NCBI GenBank assembly: GCA_022653735.1
Contig: JALCSU010000005.1
Coordinates: forward strand, 20,774 to 84,773
DNA length: 64,000 bases
Origin: Bacteroidales bacterium
GTDB lineage: Bacteria > Bacteroidota > Bacteroidia > Bacteroidales > UBA932
Direction of reading: 5' to 3'
In this document: positions 1 through 9,918 of the stretch, piece by piece
Numbering within the stretch: position 1 is the first letter of the stretch
Layout: each line of letters opens with the position of its first letter
Made by a program: the position numbers and the translations under genes
Notes under the pieces: model-generated
Database searches by the model: none
What the model saw: only the letters and a program-made list of their open reading frames with translations
What the model was told of the DNA's origin: nothing

Positions 1-1189
1 CATTTCTAGCGTATGTGTATTGCTTGTAAATGGATTTGTCGCCAAGTTGCGTCCGGTCATTCTTGGAACGCTTATAATATTTACTGTCCCCGATATAATA
101 AGTCAATTCCGACTGTAAATCGGACTGCTCGATAAGCCCCTGTCCGATGAACATGTGATCAACAAGTTTCCCGTCCTTCTGTTCGGTAAGTTCCTTCGGT
201 AAATTCTGTTTATCATTACCCCCGATAAGGCTATCAATCATTACTTCAAAAATATGGTCAAAGTCTTTGGCGAGCAGAAAATCTTCAGACTGCCTGTTCA
301 TCGCAATCTTATATTCCCTGTCAAAGAAAGCGTAACACAAATCCCATATCCGCAGAGCCTTGTCAGAGAAATACTTGTACTTGATCTGCTTCAGACGTCT
401 ACATCCCAAGTTTCTCTTGATATATGTCTGTCTCAGTTTGTCGGGACTTATCAGATGATAATGGATATTGATTTCAAAAGAAAACCCGTGCGTTTCATGT
501 ATGTAGTTCAATATCGAGAAGTAGATGACAAGCAGTTCCTCGTCAAAGTTGACCATCTTCTTTCTGTTGACAGGCTCGACATAGATAGGTGTACCACTTT
601 GGATAAAGGCTTGAGATGAAGTGATAGTCTTGTTCCAGTTGATTCTGTTATAACCGGAATGCACATTCTTTGCGATAAATGTAAAGTAGTCTTGATTATC
701 CCTGTTAAAGTCACGGAGTGCAATTATCACATCAAGCAAAGTGTTGTGTTTCTGTTTTCGGCCTCTACTTTCTGTCTGATATTCTTTACTTTCAAGGATA
801 TTATCATTGTGCGTCTGCTTATACACGCTGATAGTCCTATAAATCCATATTGAAAGCGTGGAAAGAAATTCCTTGTATTCCTTGCAACCGTCTTCTGTAA
901 ACTTGGATTTTACTTTGTTCGATTCAAAGTCAATGATTTCCTGAGGTGATGCACCGAATATCGTATCATCTCCGTTTTCTTCATTCTGTTCTCCGGTCAA
1001 TACGACTTTCGGCAGAAAGAAAACCACGTCTTTGGCTGTTTTGCTATAACAATACCCCACATACCCAAAGGCGTAGCTGTCTTCCTTAACCGGAACGGAA
1101 ACTACATCCTTGAGTATATCTCTGACGGTCAGGCCATCCCTGACCGTGTTATCCAAGCTATACGGGTATCCTTCGATGAACAGCAGCAT
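1..1189 (-). CDS. LlaJI/McrC-like restriction endonuclease subunit (partial, C-terminus beyond window edge)
   Basis: Not in the ORF track because it runs off the edge; reverse-strand translation from ATG at 1189 reads MLLFIEGYPYSLDNTVRDGL... with a late D-x(n)-GDSKYYK stretch resembling a PD-(D/E)xK site; starts just after the McrB-like gene. Confidence 0.75.
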   Translation of the reverse strand, partial: MLLFIEGYPYSLDNTVRDGLTVRDILKDVVSVPVKEDSYAFGYVGYCYSKTAKDVVFFLPKVVLTGEQNEENGDDTIFGASPQEIIDFESNKVKSKFTEDGCKEYKEFLSTLSIWIYRTISVYKQTHNDNILESKEYQTESRGRKQKHNTLLDVIIALRDFNRDNQDYFTFIAKNVHSGYNRINWNKTITSSQAFIQSGTPIYVEPVNRKKMVNFDEELLVIYFSILNYIHETHGFSFEINIHYHLISPDKLRQTYIKRNLGCRRLKQIKYKYFSDKALRIWDLCYAFFDREYKIAMNRQSEDFLLAKDFDHIFEVMIDSLIGGNDKQNLPKELTEQKDGKLVDHMFIGQGLIEQSDLQSELTYYIGDSKYYKRSKNDRTQLGDKSIYKQYTYARN

Positions 1190-1194
1190 AAGAA

Positions 1195-2841
1195 TTACAT
1201 TGTTTGATTGTCTGTTTTATTATCTTCTCCTGTTTTTGCATTAGTCCTATCTTCACCCGGTTTCTTAAGAAGATAATTTATCATTCCGAGCAATTTATCA
1301 TTTCCGGCTTCATCATATAAATCCGAGAATTTAATTTCGTCAATTTCACTCGTTCGGAAAATATCGCCTTCCCCGTCCTTGCACACGTCATTCCACAAAT
1401 AGAACAGAATTTTATTCCGCAGCAAATCCGCAGTTATCACGCCATTTGCAGGGTTGACAAAATAGTCTCCAAGCATCTTGTCCTCAGAATGAGTGGCGTC
1501 AAATATTCTCCTGTTAACCTCTTTCTGGAATGCAACCCATGAATACTTATTCTGCTCATCGATTTCTATTTTCCATCCGGTATTCTTATATTTGATAGGC
1601 TCATATTCCCAATCCCAACGACGCTTGAATGCACTGTCAATCGGGAACAGGGATTGATCGGAAGTATTCATTGTGGCGTAGATATAAAGATTTGGTGGCA
1701 AGCATAGTTCACCATCCTTTATACCTGGCTTACCTTCGCCTAGTTTTTCTTCCAAAAATGTCCTCAAATCCGCATCTGCCTTAATAGTGTATTCAGATTT
1801 CCCATTCGCGTCTCTATCAAGAAGCTGGAATAAATCTCCAAATATCTGTGCACAATTACCTCTATTGATTTCTTCTATTATCAGATATACGTTGTCATCC
1901 GTCTGATAGGCACGTATATATGCATTTAAGAAAGTCTGCGGAACAAATGAATAAATTATACGGGATTCTTCCGAACCGGCAAGATATTCCTCTCCGACAG
2001 CGATTCCTTTATCAAACTCAACTGTATAATTATCAGACATACCACAGGCTTGAAGTATGTCTTTTTTATCTACAAGATTTAATAGCTTTAATGAACGCCA
2101 ATATTTAGCACCAAACTTCTGAGGAGAATAAGTGACACCACCATTTTTCATCTCAGTCAATTTACTGATGAGCTCCTCTTTAGTATAGATTTTATCCATG
2201 AGCTTTCTCATTGTCGGCTTATATGCCCCGACAAAGGTGGAATAATCACTATCCGGATGGAATGTGGTCCTAAACACATTGTCTTTGGGAACATTATTTG
2301 AATCTAAAATTCCTTTAATCTTATAGGACTTTCCTGTTCCCGGCGCTCCATAGTAGATTCGCTGACGACTATCAACATTCGACATGTTGACTTGTTTCAT
2401 AATAGGCCTAAAACTATCAGCGACATCTTCCAACTTAGATATTGTAGTTTCTATCGCTGCTTTATCAAGACAAATATTTATATCAGGGTCATTATTATCC
2501 AACGTCGGCTGGTTTGCCCACATAATAATTTTACTTAATGTCGAAAATAAAGGTTTGGTTTGAACCGTAGAATTCGCATTTGCAACTGGATCAGTAAAAT
2601 ATTCAGAACCATTATTCCTCCAAGGTGTTTCTTCATATTCAGTTATATGTATAAAACTTTCAAGATGATTTAATATATCTTTTAAAGTTTGCAGAATACT
2701 GTCCAAGCCTATCTGGAAAAACTTGATACCCCCTCGTCTGCCAGAATTGCTAAAAGTAATAAAACCGCCTCTATTACTCAATGCCGCCTTAAAGTCGCTG
2801 TTAATAGATGCATCATTCAAAAATGAGAACAAATCCTTCAT
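1195..2841 (-). CDS. McrB-like AAA+ NTPase subunit of restriction system
   Basis: Walker A YYGAPGTGKSYKI, Walker B-like LIIEEINRGNCAQIFGDLFQLLDRD, YATMNTSDQSLFPIDSAFKRRWDWEY. Confidence 0.9.
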   Translation of the reverse strand: MKDLFSFLNDASINSDFKAALSNRGGFITFSNSGRRGGIKFFQIGLDSILQTLKDILNHLESFIHITEYEETPWRNNGSEYFTDPVANANSTVQTKPLFSTLSKIIMWANQPTLDNNDPDINICLDKAAIETTISKLEDVADSFRPIMKQVNMSNVDSRQRIYYGAPGTGKSYKIKGILDSNNVPKDNVFRTTFHPDSDYSTFVGAYKPTMRKLMDKIYTKEELISKLTEMKNGGVTYSPQKFGAKYWRSLKLLNLVDKKDILQACGMSDNYTVEFDKGIAVGEEYLAGSEESRIIYSFVPQTFLNAYIRAYQTDDNVYLIIEEINRGNCAQIFGDLFQLLDRDANGKSEYTIKADADLRTFLEEKLGEGKPGIKDGELCLPPNLYIYATMNTSDQSLFPIDSAFKRRWDWEYEPIKYKNTGWKIEIDEQNKYSWVAFQKEVNRRIFDATHSEDKMLGDYFVNPANGVITADLLRNKILFYLWNDVCKDGEGDIFRTSEIDEIKFSDLYDEAGNDKLLGMINYLLKKPGEDRTNAKTGEDNKTDNQTM

Positions 2842-2845
2842 AATT

Positions 2846-3961
2846 TTATTTCATCAGTTGTTTTACAATTTCTTGCGCTATTCTCTTTATTACAGGAACA
2901 GCAACACTGTTTCCGAATTGACGATATGCTTCCTTGTTTGAAACAACTATTTTAAATTCTACATTAGAACTATTGTTGTTATCATTATTTGCACATTCTT
3001 CATGTTCCCATCCATTGCCGATAATCCTGTAACCTTGCAGTCGTCCCGCTTCGACAGGGGTCAGAATTCTAGGATTAAGCCCCTTTTCTGATTGATCGAT
3101 CAGTATTTCGCTGCCATCTTTCCAATATCTTGCAGAAATAGTGCTTGTATAAATACTATTTGCATTAAACAATGAATATCCAAACCCTTTCCCGTTTTGT
3201 TTGTTCCGTTCTTTCCTTTTTTGATGACCTTCCCACATTTTGTCGCTTATAGTATACTGAGCATCAATCTTATCCAGCGGTTCAAACACATCTGAGACTT
3301 TAGTAGGAAGTGTCCCTTCTTTCAATTTTTCCTTTTCATATATTGTAGATCCATCAGGAGAGATTCCATATGGGAAGCGGAAATTTTCAACATCTATCAA
3401 TTCCTTATACCATGCTATTATAAACAGTCGTTCTCTATTTTGAGGAACGCCAAAATATTTTGCGTTTAATACCTCATAAGAATAACCGTACCCCAATTCT
3501 TCAAGCGTTGCTAAAATTACTTTCAAGGTATTTCCTTTATCATGATTCTTCAATCCACGCACATTTTCTAAGAATAGTACTTTTGGCGGATACCCTGCGT
3601 TAATTTTCTCTTTAACAATATTAACTATGCTAAAGAATAAAGTCCCCCTAGTATCCTCAAAACCCCTTTTCAAACCTGCGACTGAAAATGGCTGACACGG
3701 GAAACCACCACAACAAATATCAAAATTTGGAATTTTACTTGGAATAGCATCGTTTATATCTTCATTAAAAAAAAGATATTTGCCTTCCTTATCTTTCTTG
3801 AATAATTTCGGTTCGAGTTCCTTATAGTTTGCCTCATATGACAAACGGGCATTCTTGTCCCATTCACTGGCAAAAACACATCTCGCACCGACAGAATGCA
3901 TTGCCATATGGAATCCTCCAATACCTGCAAACAAATCTATAAATGTATATTTCTTCCTCAT
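2846..3961 (-). CDS. DNA (cytosine-5-)-methyltransferase
   Basis: FIDLFAGIGGFHMAM, CCGGFPCQPFSVAG, FLENVRGLKNHD, NRERLFIIAW, QFGNSVAVPV m5C MTase motifs. Confidence 0.95.
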   Translation of the reverse strand: MRKKYTFIDLFAGIGGFHMAMHSVGARCVFASEWDKNARLSYEANYKELEPKLFKKDKEGKYLFFNEDINDAIPSKIPNFDICCGGFPCQPFSVAGLKRGFEDTRGTLFFSIVNIVKEKINAGYPPKVLFLENVRGLKNHDKGNTLKVILATLEELGYGYSYEVLNAKYFGVPQNRERLFIIAWYKELIDVENFRFPYGISPDGSTIYEKEKLKEGTLPTKVSDVFEPLDKIDAQYTISDKMWEGHQKRKERNKQNGKGFGYSLFNANSIYTSTISARYWKDGSEILIDQSEKGLNPRILTPVEAGRLQGYRIIGNGWEHEECANNDNNNSSNVEFKIVVSNKEAYRQFGNSVAVPVIKRIAQEIVKQLMK

Positions 3962-3963
3962 TA

Positions 3964-4188
3964 TTATTCTATATCATAATTAAAATCAGCCTCAATGAGG
4001 TCTTTAATATCCACTTTGAGCAGTTGGGCGATTTCGACAAACTGAGCCATAGATGGCTGCACCTTATTGGTCTTCCATCGTGAGACAGTCATATCTGTAA
4101 CCCCCATCTGTTCTGCCAGCCAACGATTGGTTATTTCTTTTTCAGCTAAAATTACACGCAATCGGTTTGAGCATTCTATTTTTGCCAT
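3964..4188 (-). CDS. XRE-family HTH regulator (R-M controller-like)
   Basis: 74 aa HTH protein (LAEQMGVTDMTVSRWKTNKVQPSMAQFVEIAQLL) 2 bp upstream of MTase gene. Confidence 0.85.
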   Translation of the reverse strand: MAKIECSNRLRVILAEKEITNRWLAEQMGVTDMTVSRWKTNKVQPSMAQFVEIAQLLKVDIKDLIEADFNYDIE

Positions 4189-4216
4189 ATTGCTTCATAT
4201 TACATGATTAACAGCA

Positions 4217-4269
4217 CAAAGTTAAACATAAAAAGATAATCATCAAAACATACTGATATAAATATCAGT
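4217..4269 (-). promoter_or_regulatory. Promoter plus palindromic operator candidate for the R-M operon
   Basis: Minus strand TTTG (4247-4244)-N19-TAACTTTG (4224-4217); palindrome ACTGATAT-AA-ATATCAGT at 4252-4269 just upstream of the -33 box. Confidence 0.6.
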
Positions 4270-4303
4270 TTATGAAATGCAATAAAAGATTATTAGCACT
4301 GTT

Positions 4304-5857
4304 TTATCTATTTCGTCCATGTGATTTACTACTTCTCATTACTACTATTATAGCTGCTTTCAAACACCTCCTCCGATAAGCTTCTTCCTCTTCGTCCGGC
4401 CTGCGGCCGTCCCAGCGAAGGTCGGTATCAGAGTTGCCGCCACCTCCGCCACCGGAAGGAATTACAGTAGGTGTTCCTCCGACAAGAGCATCGGCAATGG
4501 CGAATATCTTTGAGCGGAGAGAAGGGTTGGCAAGTTGGTCAAGCATTGTTTCCAATGTTGATTTCAAGCCATCATTATTCTCAATAAGCGTTTTAACATC
4601 TTTTCTTAACTGATATAATTCTCCGTAATCCGCCAATACATTGCGTTGGGCGGCTTCGACCTGCCTGGCTGCATCATTCCTATACAGGGATTCTATCTTG
4701 CGGACAATTTCGGTAAACTGCTTGGCGATAAACCTGTTCTGACGCTCTACCCATTTATCTGTACCGAACAAGGGCACTTTCTCTGTAATTTGCGGTGGAG
4801 TGAAATCGACCTTGTAGTTACGGAATGGCTGGACAACAGAACGGACTTTCTCTGCATCCTTTGTCAGTTGCTCCAATTCCAGCTCCTTTACCTGAAGCTT
4901 ACTAACTTTGTCGTCCAATTTAGTCTGATACTCTGCAATGAGTTTCTGTATATCCGTTTTCTGCGCCTCATATTTGTCAAGAGTTATCTTGCCGGAAGCG
5001 AGTGCTTCATCAATTTCTTTAAGCCGATTCCTACCGGCAAGCATTTCCCGTTCAAGTTTCCATATCATAGTCTGGAGTCCTTTGACCGCTTTCTCTGCCT
5101 GTTTCGCCTCTTTAGTTAATTTTCGGATATATTCACGCTTGTGAAGGTGTTGAACATTGCGACCGTCAATACTGTCACCTCGTTCAAGTCCGTATTTGCT
5201 GCCGACCTCTTCATGGAGCGAAGTGTGCATCTCTCTAAGAATCCGTCCGTATTCATAACAGTCTTTCCCAAATTTCGCCGACCACATCACGCATTCCCGA
5301 CCGCTTTTAAACCGGATACCCACTGGAACAATCAAGGCATGAATATGCGGACTGCTCTCATCGAGGTGCACCTGGAAGCCGATGATGTTCTCCTGGCCAT
5401 ATCTACGAACGCACCATTCATAAATATCTTTTGCCCAATGCTCTATTTCCTCGCATCTGTGCAAATGGCTGTTGTCGGCATCTTTTTCCAGATTGACAGT
5501 CTGGTCACCGAATGCCATTTCAAGCGTCCGGTCATGGTTGCCACCGAAAATGAATTTTGCACAACAGTTCGGTTGAATCTTGCTGTCCGGTTTGAAAGGC
5601 TTCCAACCTAACTCTGCCAACCGTTCCTGCAACCGGACTTCGAGAGATTTCTTCTGATAGCCCAACGGATGAATCTTTCCGTCAGAGCCAATCTCGAAAT
5701 TCAGCTTCATTCTGGTCTTGTCATAGTGGTTGGTCGGATCCTGATTCTTCCTGTCAATCTTGTCTTCGTTCCAACGCCTTTCGTTTTCATTCGCCTCTGC
5801 CGTGCCGAATGACTTTCCGGCTTCGACATGCATGGCCTGTTTTATATCTGTACTCAT
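4304..5857 (-). CDS. MobV/Pre family relaxase
   Basis: IIGFQVHLDESSPHIHALIVPV HxH motif region, N-terminal AGKSFGTAEANENERRW, long coiled coil. Confidence 0.9.
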   Translation of the reverse strand: MSTDIKQAMHVEAGKSFGTAEANENERRWNEDKIDRKNQDPTNHYDKTRMKLNFEIGSDGKIHPLGYQKKSLEVRLQERLAELGWKPFKPDSKIQPNCCAKFIFGGNHDRTLEMAFGDQTVNLEKDADNSHLHRCEEIEHWAKDIYEWCVRRYGQENIIGFQVHLDESSPHIHALIVPVGIRFKSGRECVMWSAKFGKDCYEYGRILREMHTSLHEEVGSKYGLERGDSIDGRNVQHLHKREYIRKLTKEAKQAEKAVKGLQTMIWKLEREMLAGRNRLKEIDEALASGKITLDKYEAQKTDIQKLIAEYQTKLDDKVSKLQVKELELEQLTKDAEKVRSVVQPFRNYKVDFTPPQITEKVPLFGTDKWVERQNRFIAKQFTEIVRKIESLYRNDAARQVEAAQRNVLADYGELYQLRKDVKTLIENNDGLKSTLETMLDQLANPSLRSKIFAIADALVGGTPTVIPSGGGGGGNSDTDLRWDGRRPDEEEEAYRRRCLKAAIIVVMRSSKSHGRNR

Positions 5858-5908
5858 ATAGGATATTCTTTTGATAGATGGTTAATGTTTGAGCTTGCTC
5901 CTATGCCA

Positions 5909-5979
5909 GTCTGCTCTGCCAGACAATGACCGGATTTTATTGCCGTCAGGCAAAAAGTCCTTATTGTGTTATGGACTTT
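5909..5979. other. Hairpin-rich intergenic segment upstream of the relaxase (oriT and/or terminator candidate)
   Basis: gtctg-ctctgc-cagac (5909-5924) and aaagtcc-N12-ggacttt (5954-5979); on the minus strand the second hairpin is followed by TTT. Confidence 0.35.
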
Positions 5980-6007
5980 CTATAAATCCCCAGAACAAGT
6001 TCCTTTA

Positions 6008-7036
6008 CTATTCAATAAGTTCCAGTTCCAGTTCATCAATGAGTAATTGTAATGCTGGATTACGTTGTATCATCTGATGGAGTATCTGTCTCTTTGATGG
6101 TGAATACAGGAAGAAGTCTGCAATGTCCAATCCTTGGCTGCGTTGCTCTTCATCAGATGTACATTCCAAAACATTGGACACAACAACCCGTTTGCATATT
6201 CCAGACAACAAAGCAGACTTTTCTTTCCATTGTTCGGTTGCTCCTAAATCAGGGATGAGAGTAACCTCCCTGCCTCTGAGAACCTGCATGGCTTCACTAT
6301 TGAAACAACCGTTCTTTCCACCTGTTGCCAGCCATATATAATCGGGGATAAAATGGCTCATTACAACAGCGGTCTTTTCACTTTCCACCAGCATTACCGG
6401 AGACGATGAATTTTTCAGAAGATGTTCTCCAAACAGACATTGCTTCAAATGGAAATCCTGCAACTTCAACTCGGAATGTGCCCAGCTGACAAAAGCCTGA
6501 GGCTCTTTAACCCGATGGCCTGTCTCGGCATTATAGCACATTACCTTGCCGGTTCTTACCTGTCCATTTATATCTGTCTGCCAGAAAACCGTTGCGCCTC
6601 CCCATTTTGAAGATGTCCCTATGCGATACATTTCAAACAATCTGCTTGCCTCATTTTCGCCAAATACATGACAGAAATACTGATATAAGGGGTTGATTGA
6701 ATAATGTGACAGACTCCTTAACACATAAGCTGAAGGAATATACGAAGGGACGATACAAGACAGAGTTTTATCTGCCGTCTTATAAGGGGCAGAAAGAAGT
6801 GGCTTGCCGCTTCCCTCATCCATTTCCAACACATCAGGATTATCCTTGAAGTATTCCTTAGGTGTATAGTGGTAGCCACAACTGTTTTCATGATCACACT
6901 TGCCGACATTACCGGGAAAGCTAATGCTGCCTTGTTCATCAATATACCTGACAAAACACCGGCTTTTACCACAGTTCGGACAAGTAGTCTTGCTTCCAGG
7001 GCGGTATTTCTGTAAATGGAATCTGTATTCACTCAT
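6008..7036 (-). CDS. DUF6371-like zinc-finger/Toprim-like mobile-element protein
   Basis: CPNCGKSRCFVRY...CDHENSCGYHYTPKEYFKDNP zinc-binding N-terminus; VMLVESEKTAVVMSHF Toprim-like segment. Confidence 0.65.
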   Translation of the reverse strand: MSEYRFHLQKYRPGSKTTCPNCGKSRCFVRYIDEQGSISFPGNVGKCDHENSCGYHYTPKEYFKDNPDVLEMDEGSGKPLLSAPYKTADKTLSCIVPSYIPSAYVLRSLSHYSINPLYQYFCHVFGENEASRLFEMYRIGTSSKWGGATVFWQTDINGQVRTGKVMCYNAETGHRVKEPQAFVSWAHSELKLQDFHLKQCLFGEHLLKNSSSPVMLVESEKTAVVMSHFIPDYIWLATGGKNGCFNSEAMQVLRGREVTLIPDLGATEQWKEKSALLSGICKRVVVSNVLECTSDEEQRSQGLDIADFFLYSPSKRQILHQMIQRNPALQLLIDELELELIE

Positions 7037-8579
7037 GATCCTCTGATTTTAGTGTGGTTGCACTCTGCACTTTTGCACTTTGAGAAGATTGCACGGTATC
7101 CTGACAAGATGAAAGTGCAATAGTGCAAGGTGCATCAGTATTTCCTGTCATAAGTTTGCGATAGACTCCATGCTGAAGCTTTTCTATAAGAGGGTGCTTA
7201 AGCCGGCATAATTGGTCAAGCACATAATAGACGGTACGTCGGGACATATCAACTTTTCTACCGGCAATAACAGCATCCCCGGAAGTGAACCGATCTTCCA
7301 ACAGAGAAAGCCACGCTTCCTTAGTTTCGCCGATACTGTTTATGACAATGGCTTCCTGGATTCTCCTGTATGTTTCCTCATAATAATCAATCATACGGAT
7401 TGCCGATTCTACGGAGTCCCGCTCAATATATTGCATATCTCCACTATCAGTAGCCCATTTCATTACCTGAAACAACAGGGCAAGACGTGCTACATGGCCG
7501 TTGAGTTTCATCTTCCGGCTTTCAACATCCGCATCATCCTCAATGGCGTTTACAGCATCGATAATTCCATTGTACCATTCATAAAAGTATTCTTCCGCAT
7601 CGTCAGACATTGTAAGGATACGGGGATTGACCGTTGTACCCTTGTCATCAAGGATACAGGGGATGCTTAAGATTCTGTTGATTATTGTCCTCCATTGATT
7701 CATGATGTCAGGACGGGTTGTATTCCGTTCTTCCCGTCTCCATCCGGATATCTTCCTGTTTTTGGGATAGACAAACAGAAAACGGTCAAGCAATCCGTTG
7801 GCAAGGAATTCTGCACGGAAGACTTCCTGCAGCATATTCGTCTGTACTGAACCGATGACATTTATACATGGATTCTTGATTAGAACAGGACGTGATTCTG
7901 ATTTGCGGATAATCTTTAACGGCTGTCCGCTATAAGCTGTCAGCAGATCTTCAATGAGGTTGTTCTTGCTGTTGTACCTTTTGACGGAATTGAACAAAGC
8001 CAGGATTTCATCGACGACCAATGTTATCCCACGCTGATTATGCTGATGAATATTCATCAGCGCCTCCGGGGTGGAATCATAAATGACCGTCGTTACAAAA
8101 TTCGGTTTCTTGAGCAGTTGTTCTTCCCCCTCACTTCCGTGCTTGCCTGCTGACATGGCTCTTTCATATTCGTCATATTCCTCGTTATATTTCTCATGCA
8201 GCCGGTCATCATACTCATTAATCGGCTTATAGATAAAACCGAGGGGAGGAGTCTTTCCAAGCCCGGGACGTCCGACCAGCATCATATAAAGGGATGGGCA
8301 AGTTTTCCACTCGCCCTTTATACGAATATGACAAGAGTTGCCTATTGCAGTAGCGACAGCAGAAAGAACAATAGACGCAGTATATTCCACATTGAAATTT
8401 TCGTATCTGGCAAGATTGAGGATAATCTCCTGTATCTTGTCCGGGAAGGCATCCAACGGAAGACCTGTTTCCGGAATGCCTTCCACTTCCGAACGAAGCA
8501 TGTTGGTCAAATGAATGGTGTCAAACATAGCCACCTCCTTCCTGTCTTGGAAGTTCATCACCAATAGCGAAAGCTTCAT
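7029..8579 (-). CDS. DUF3987-type helicase/primase-like protein (start probably near 8528)
   Basis: LYMMLVGRPGLGKTPPLGF Walker A-like, GITLVVDEILALFNSVKRYNSKNNLIEDLLTAYSGQPLKIIRKS; typical IME context. Confidence 0.75.
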   Translation of the reverse strand: MKLSLLVMNFQDRKEVAMFDTIHLTNMLRSEVEGIPETGLPLDAFPDKIQEIILNLARYENFNVEYTASIVLSAVATAIGNSCHIRIKGEWKTCPSLYMMLVGRPGLGKTPPLGFIYKPINEYDDRLHEKYNEEYDEYERAMSAGKHGSEGEEQLLKKPNFVTTVIYDSTPEALMNIHQHNQRGITLVVDEILALFNSVKRYNSKNNLIEDLLTAYSGQPLKIIRKSESRPVLIKNPCINVIGSVQTNMLQEVFRAEFLANGLLDRFLFVYPKNRKISGWRREERNTTRPDIMNQWRTIINRILSIPCILDDKGTTVNPRILTMSDDAEEYFYEWYNGIIDAVNAIEDDADVESRKMKLNGHVARLALLFQVMKWATDSGDMQYIERDSVESAIRMIDYYEETYRRIQEAIVINSIGETKEAWLSLLEDRFTSGDAVIAGRKVDMSRRTVYYVLDQLCRLKHPLIEKLQHGVYRKLMTGNTDAPCTIALSSCQDTVQSSQSAKVQSATTLKSEDHE

Positions 8580-8850
8580 AATGGAAACGACGCAGAAAGC
8601 GGTCTACGTCTTCCTGCGTGTACCAGTATTTATCACCTTCACGCGAGTAGCCGAGATAGCCGTTGTCTCGCAACTTTTTCAGATACTTTTCTTTGATGTT
8701 CAATTTCTCCATCAAAGACTTGTTGTCATATAGACGGTGTCCGCCTTCCTGTGCCGGAGGCGGCAGTTTCTCTTGTCTCTCCACTATGCTGAGAATCTTT
8801 TCAAGCAATTCCCGGTCGCATAGCTTCTCTACATTCGTTTCTTTAGCCAT
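8521..8850 (-). CDS. Helix-turn-helix / excisionase-like protein
   Basis: MEKLNIKEKYLKKLRDNGYLGYSREGDKYWYTQEDVDRFLRRF MerR/Xis-like HTH. Confidence 0.75.
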   Translation of the reverse strand: MAKETNVEKLCDRELLEKILSIVERQEKLPPPAQEGGHRLYDNKSLMEKLNIKEKYLKKLRDNGYLGYSREGDKYWYTQEDVDRFLRRFHYEAFAIGDELPRQEGGGYV

Positions 8851-9189
8851 ACTTAAAACAATTATGGCCGATTGCCCTGATGCACACTCAGACCTTCAGC
8901 CTGGTTATACGATATGGTACGATTGTGCACATCGCACCAGAATCACGGCACGAATGTATGAAATAGCTGAGGACTAATAAGTTACAATAAATTATCCAAT
9001 GTTAGGACAGGTGTTATGGAAAGTTATGATTCTGTCACAACTTTGTATGTAACCAGTTGATTACCAGTAATAAAAAAGAGGAAAATAAAATTGAAAAAAT
9101 CGAAGATTGCCAGATGAAGCAAAACAAAATGCATAACAAGCCAGAAGCTAAGACTTGCCAAGAACGAAGATGATACTCTTCGTTTTTTG

Positions 9190-9861
9190 TCACTTCTGAA
9201 AAAACTTGTCAATTTCTCCGGCATTGTTAGGGACGGGCATATCCCTCCTGTTCTGTCGGGACTGTCCGATACCGGTCTGTTCAAATAGTGCGTTAAGCTC
9301 GACATCGGGAAAGAGTCCGTTGCCGAATTCCCAAAAAGTCTTCTGTTCGTATTTGGAATATTCAGGATAATCGCCGCAATATATTCGACCACACATATAG
9401 GCAAGAAGAGCCTTTGTCCCTTTCCAGCTATAATGTGACCCGACCTCTTCAATATATCCAGCTTCTATTGCTTTCGCAAAGATTGTACGGGCAAGTGAAG
9501 TATCAAGTCTTCCCGACAATACAACCCCTTTTGGGGAATCCGGACATTCTGACTGATTATCTATGGCTTGAACGGTTTGCTGATTCTTTTCCCTAAGTTT
9601 GATGTGCAGTTTTTCTGCTCCGTATGCAAATAGCCCCGATAAGATAAGGGCGGTGACAATGCCTGTTATAACGACAGGATCAGGATGATTGTCCTTTACC
9701 GGATCAATTATCCCAAGTCCTATAAGGAGCAGAGTTCCTATAAAAAATACTATTGCAGCAGACCACATGATTATCCTATGGTGCTTATTAAAGATAGTAG
9801 AAAGCAGCAATACCAGAACAAATGCGCACACCAGCAATAGGAATATCTTCGTAATAGTCAT
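9190..9861 (-). CDS. Hypothetical membrane protein of the mobile element
   Basis: 223 aa, N-terminal hydrophobic segments then soluble domain. Confidence 0.5.
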   Translation of the reverse strand: MTITKIFLLLVCAFVLVLLLSTIFNKHHRIIMWSAAIVFFIGTLLLIGLGIIDPVKDNHPDPVVITGIVTALILSGLFAYGAEKLHIKLREKNQQTVQAIDNQSECPDSPKGVVLSGRLDTSLARTIFAKAIEAGYIEEVGSHYSWKGTKALLAYMCGRIYCGDYPEYSKYEQKTFWEFGNGLFPDVELNALFEQTGIGQSRQNRRDMPVPNNAGEIDKFFQK

Positions 9862-9918
9862 ATCAAATCAATTTTAGATATAAAATTAATGATTGTTTAT
9901 AATAGCCATCTACAATTA

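Noticed and set aside
4646-5611. Plus-strand ORFs opposite the relaxase gene
   Set aside because: Shadow ORFs of the MobV CDS
9024-9452. 142-aa minus-strand ORF
   Set aside because: Overlaps the better supported 9190-9861 ORF in another frame, low-complexity end
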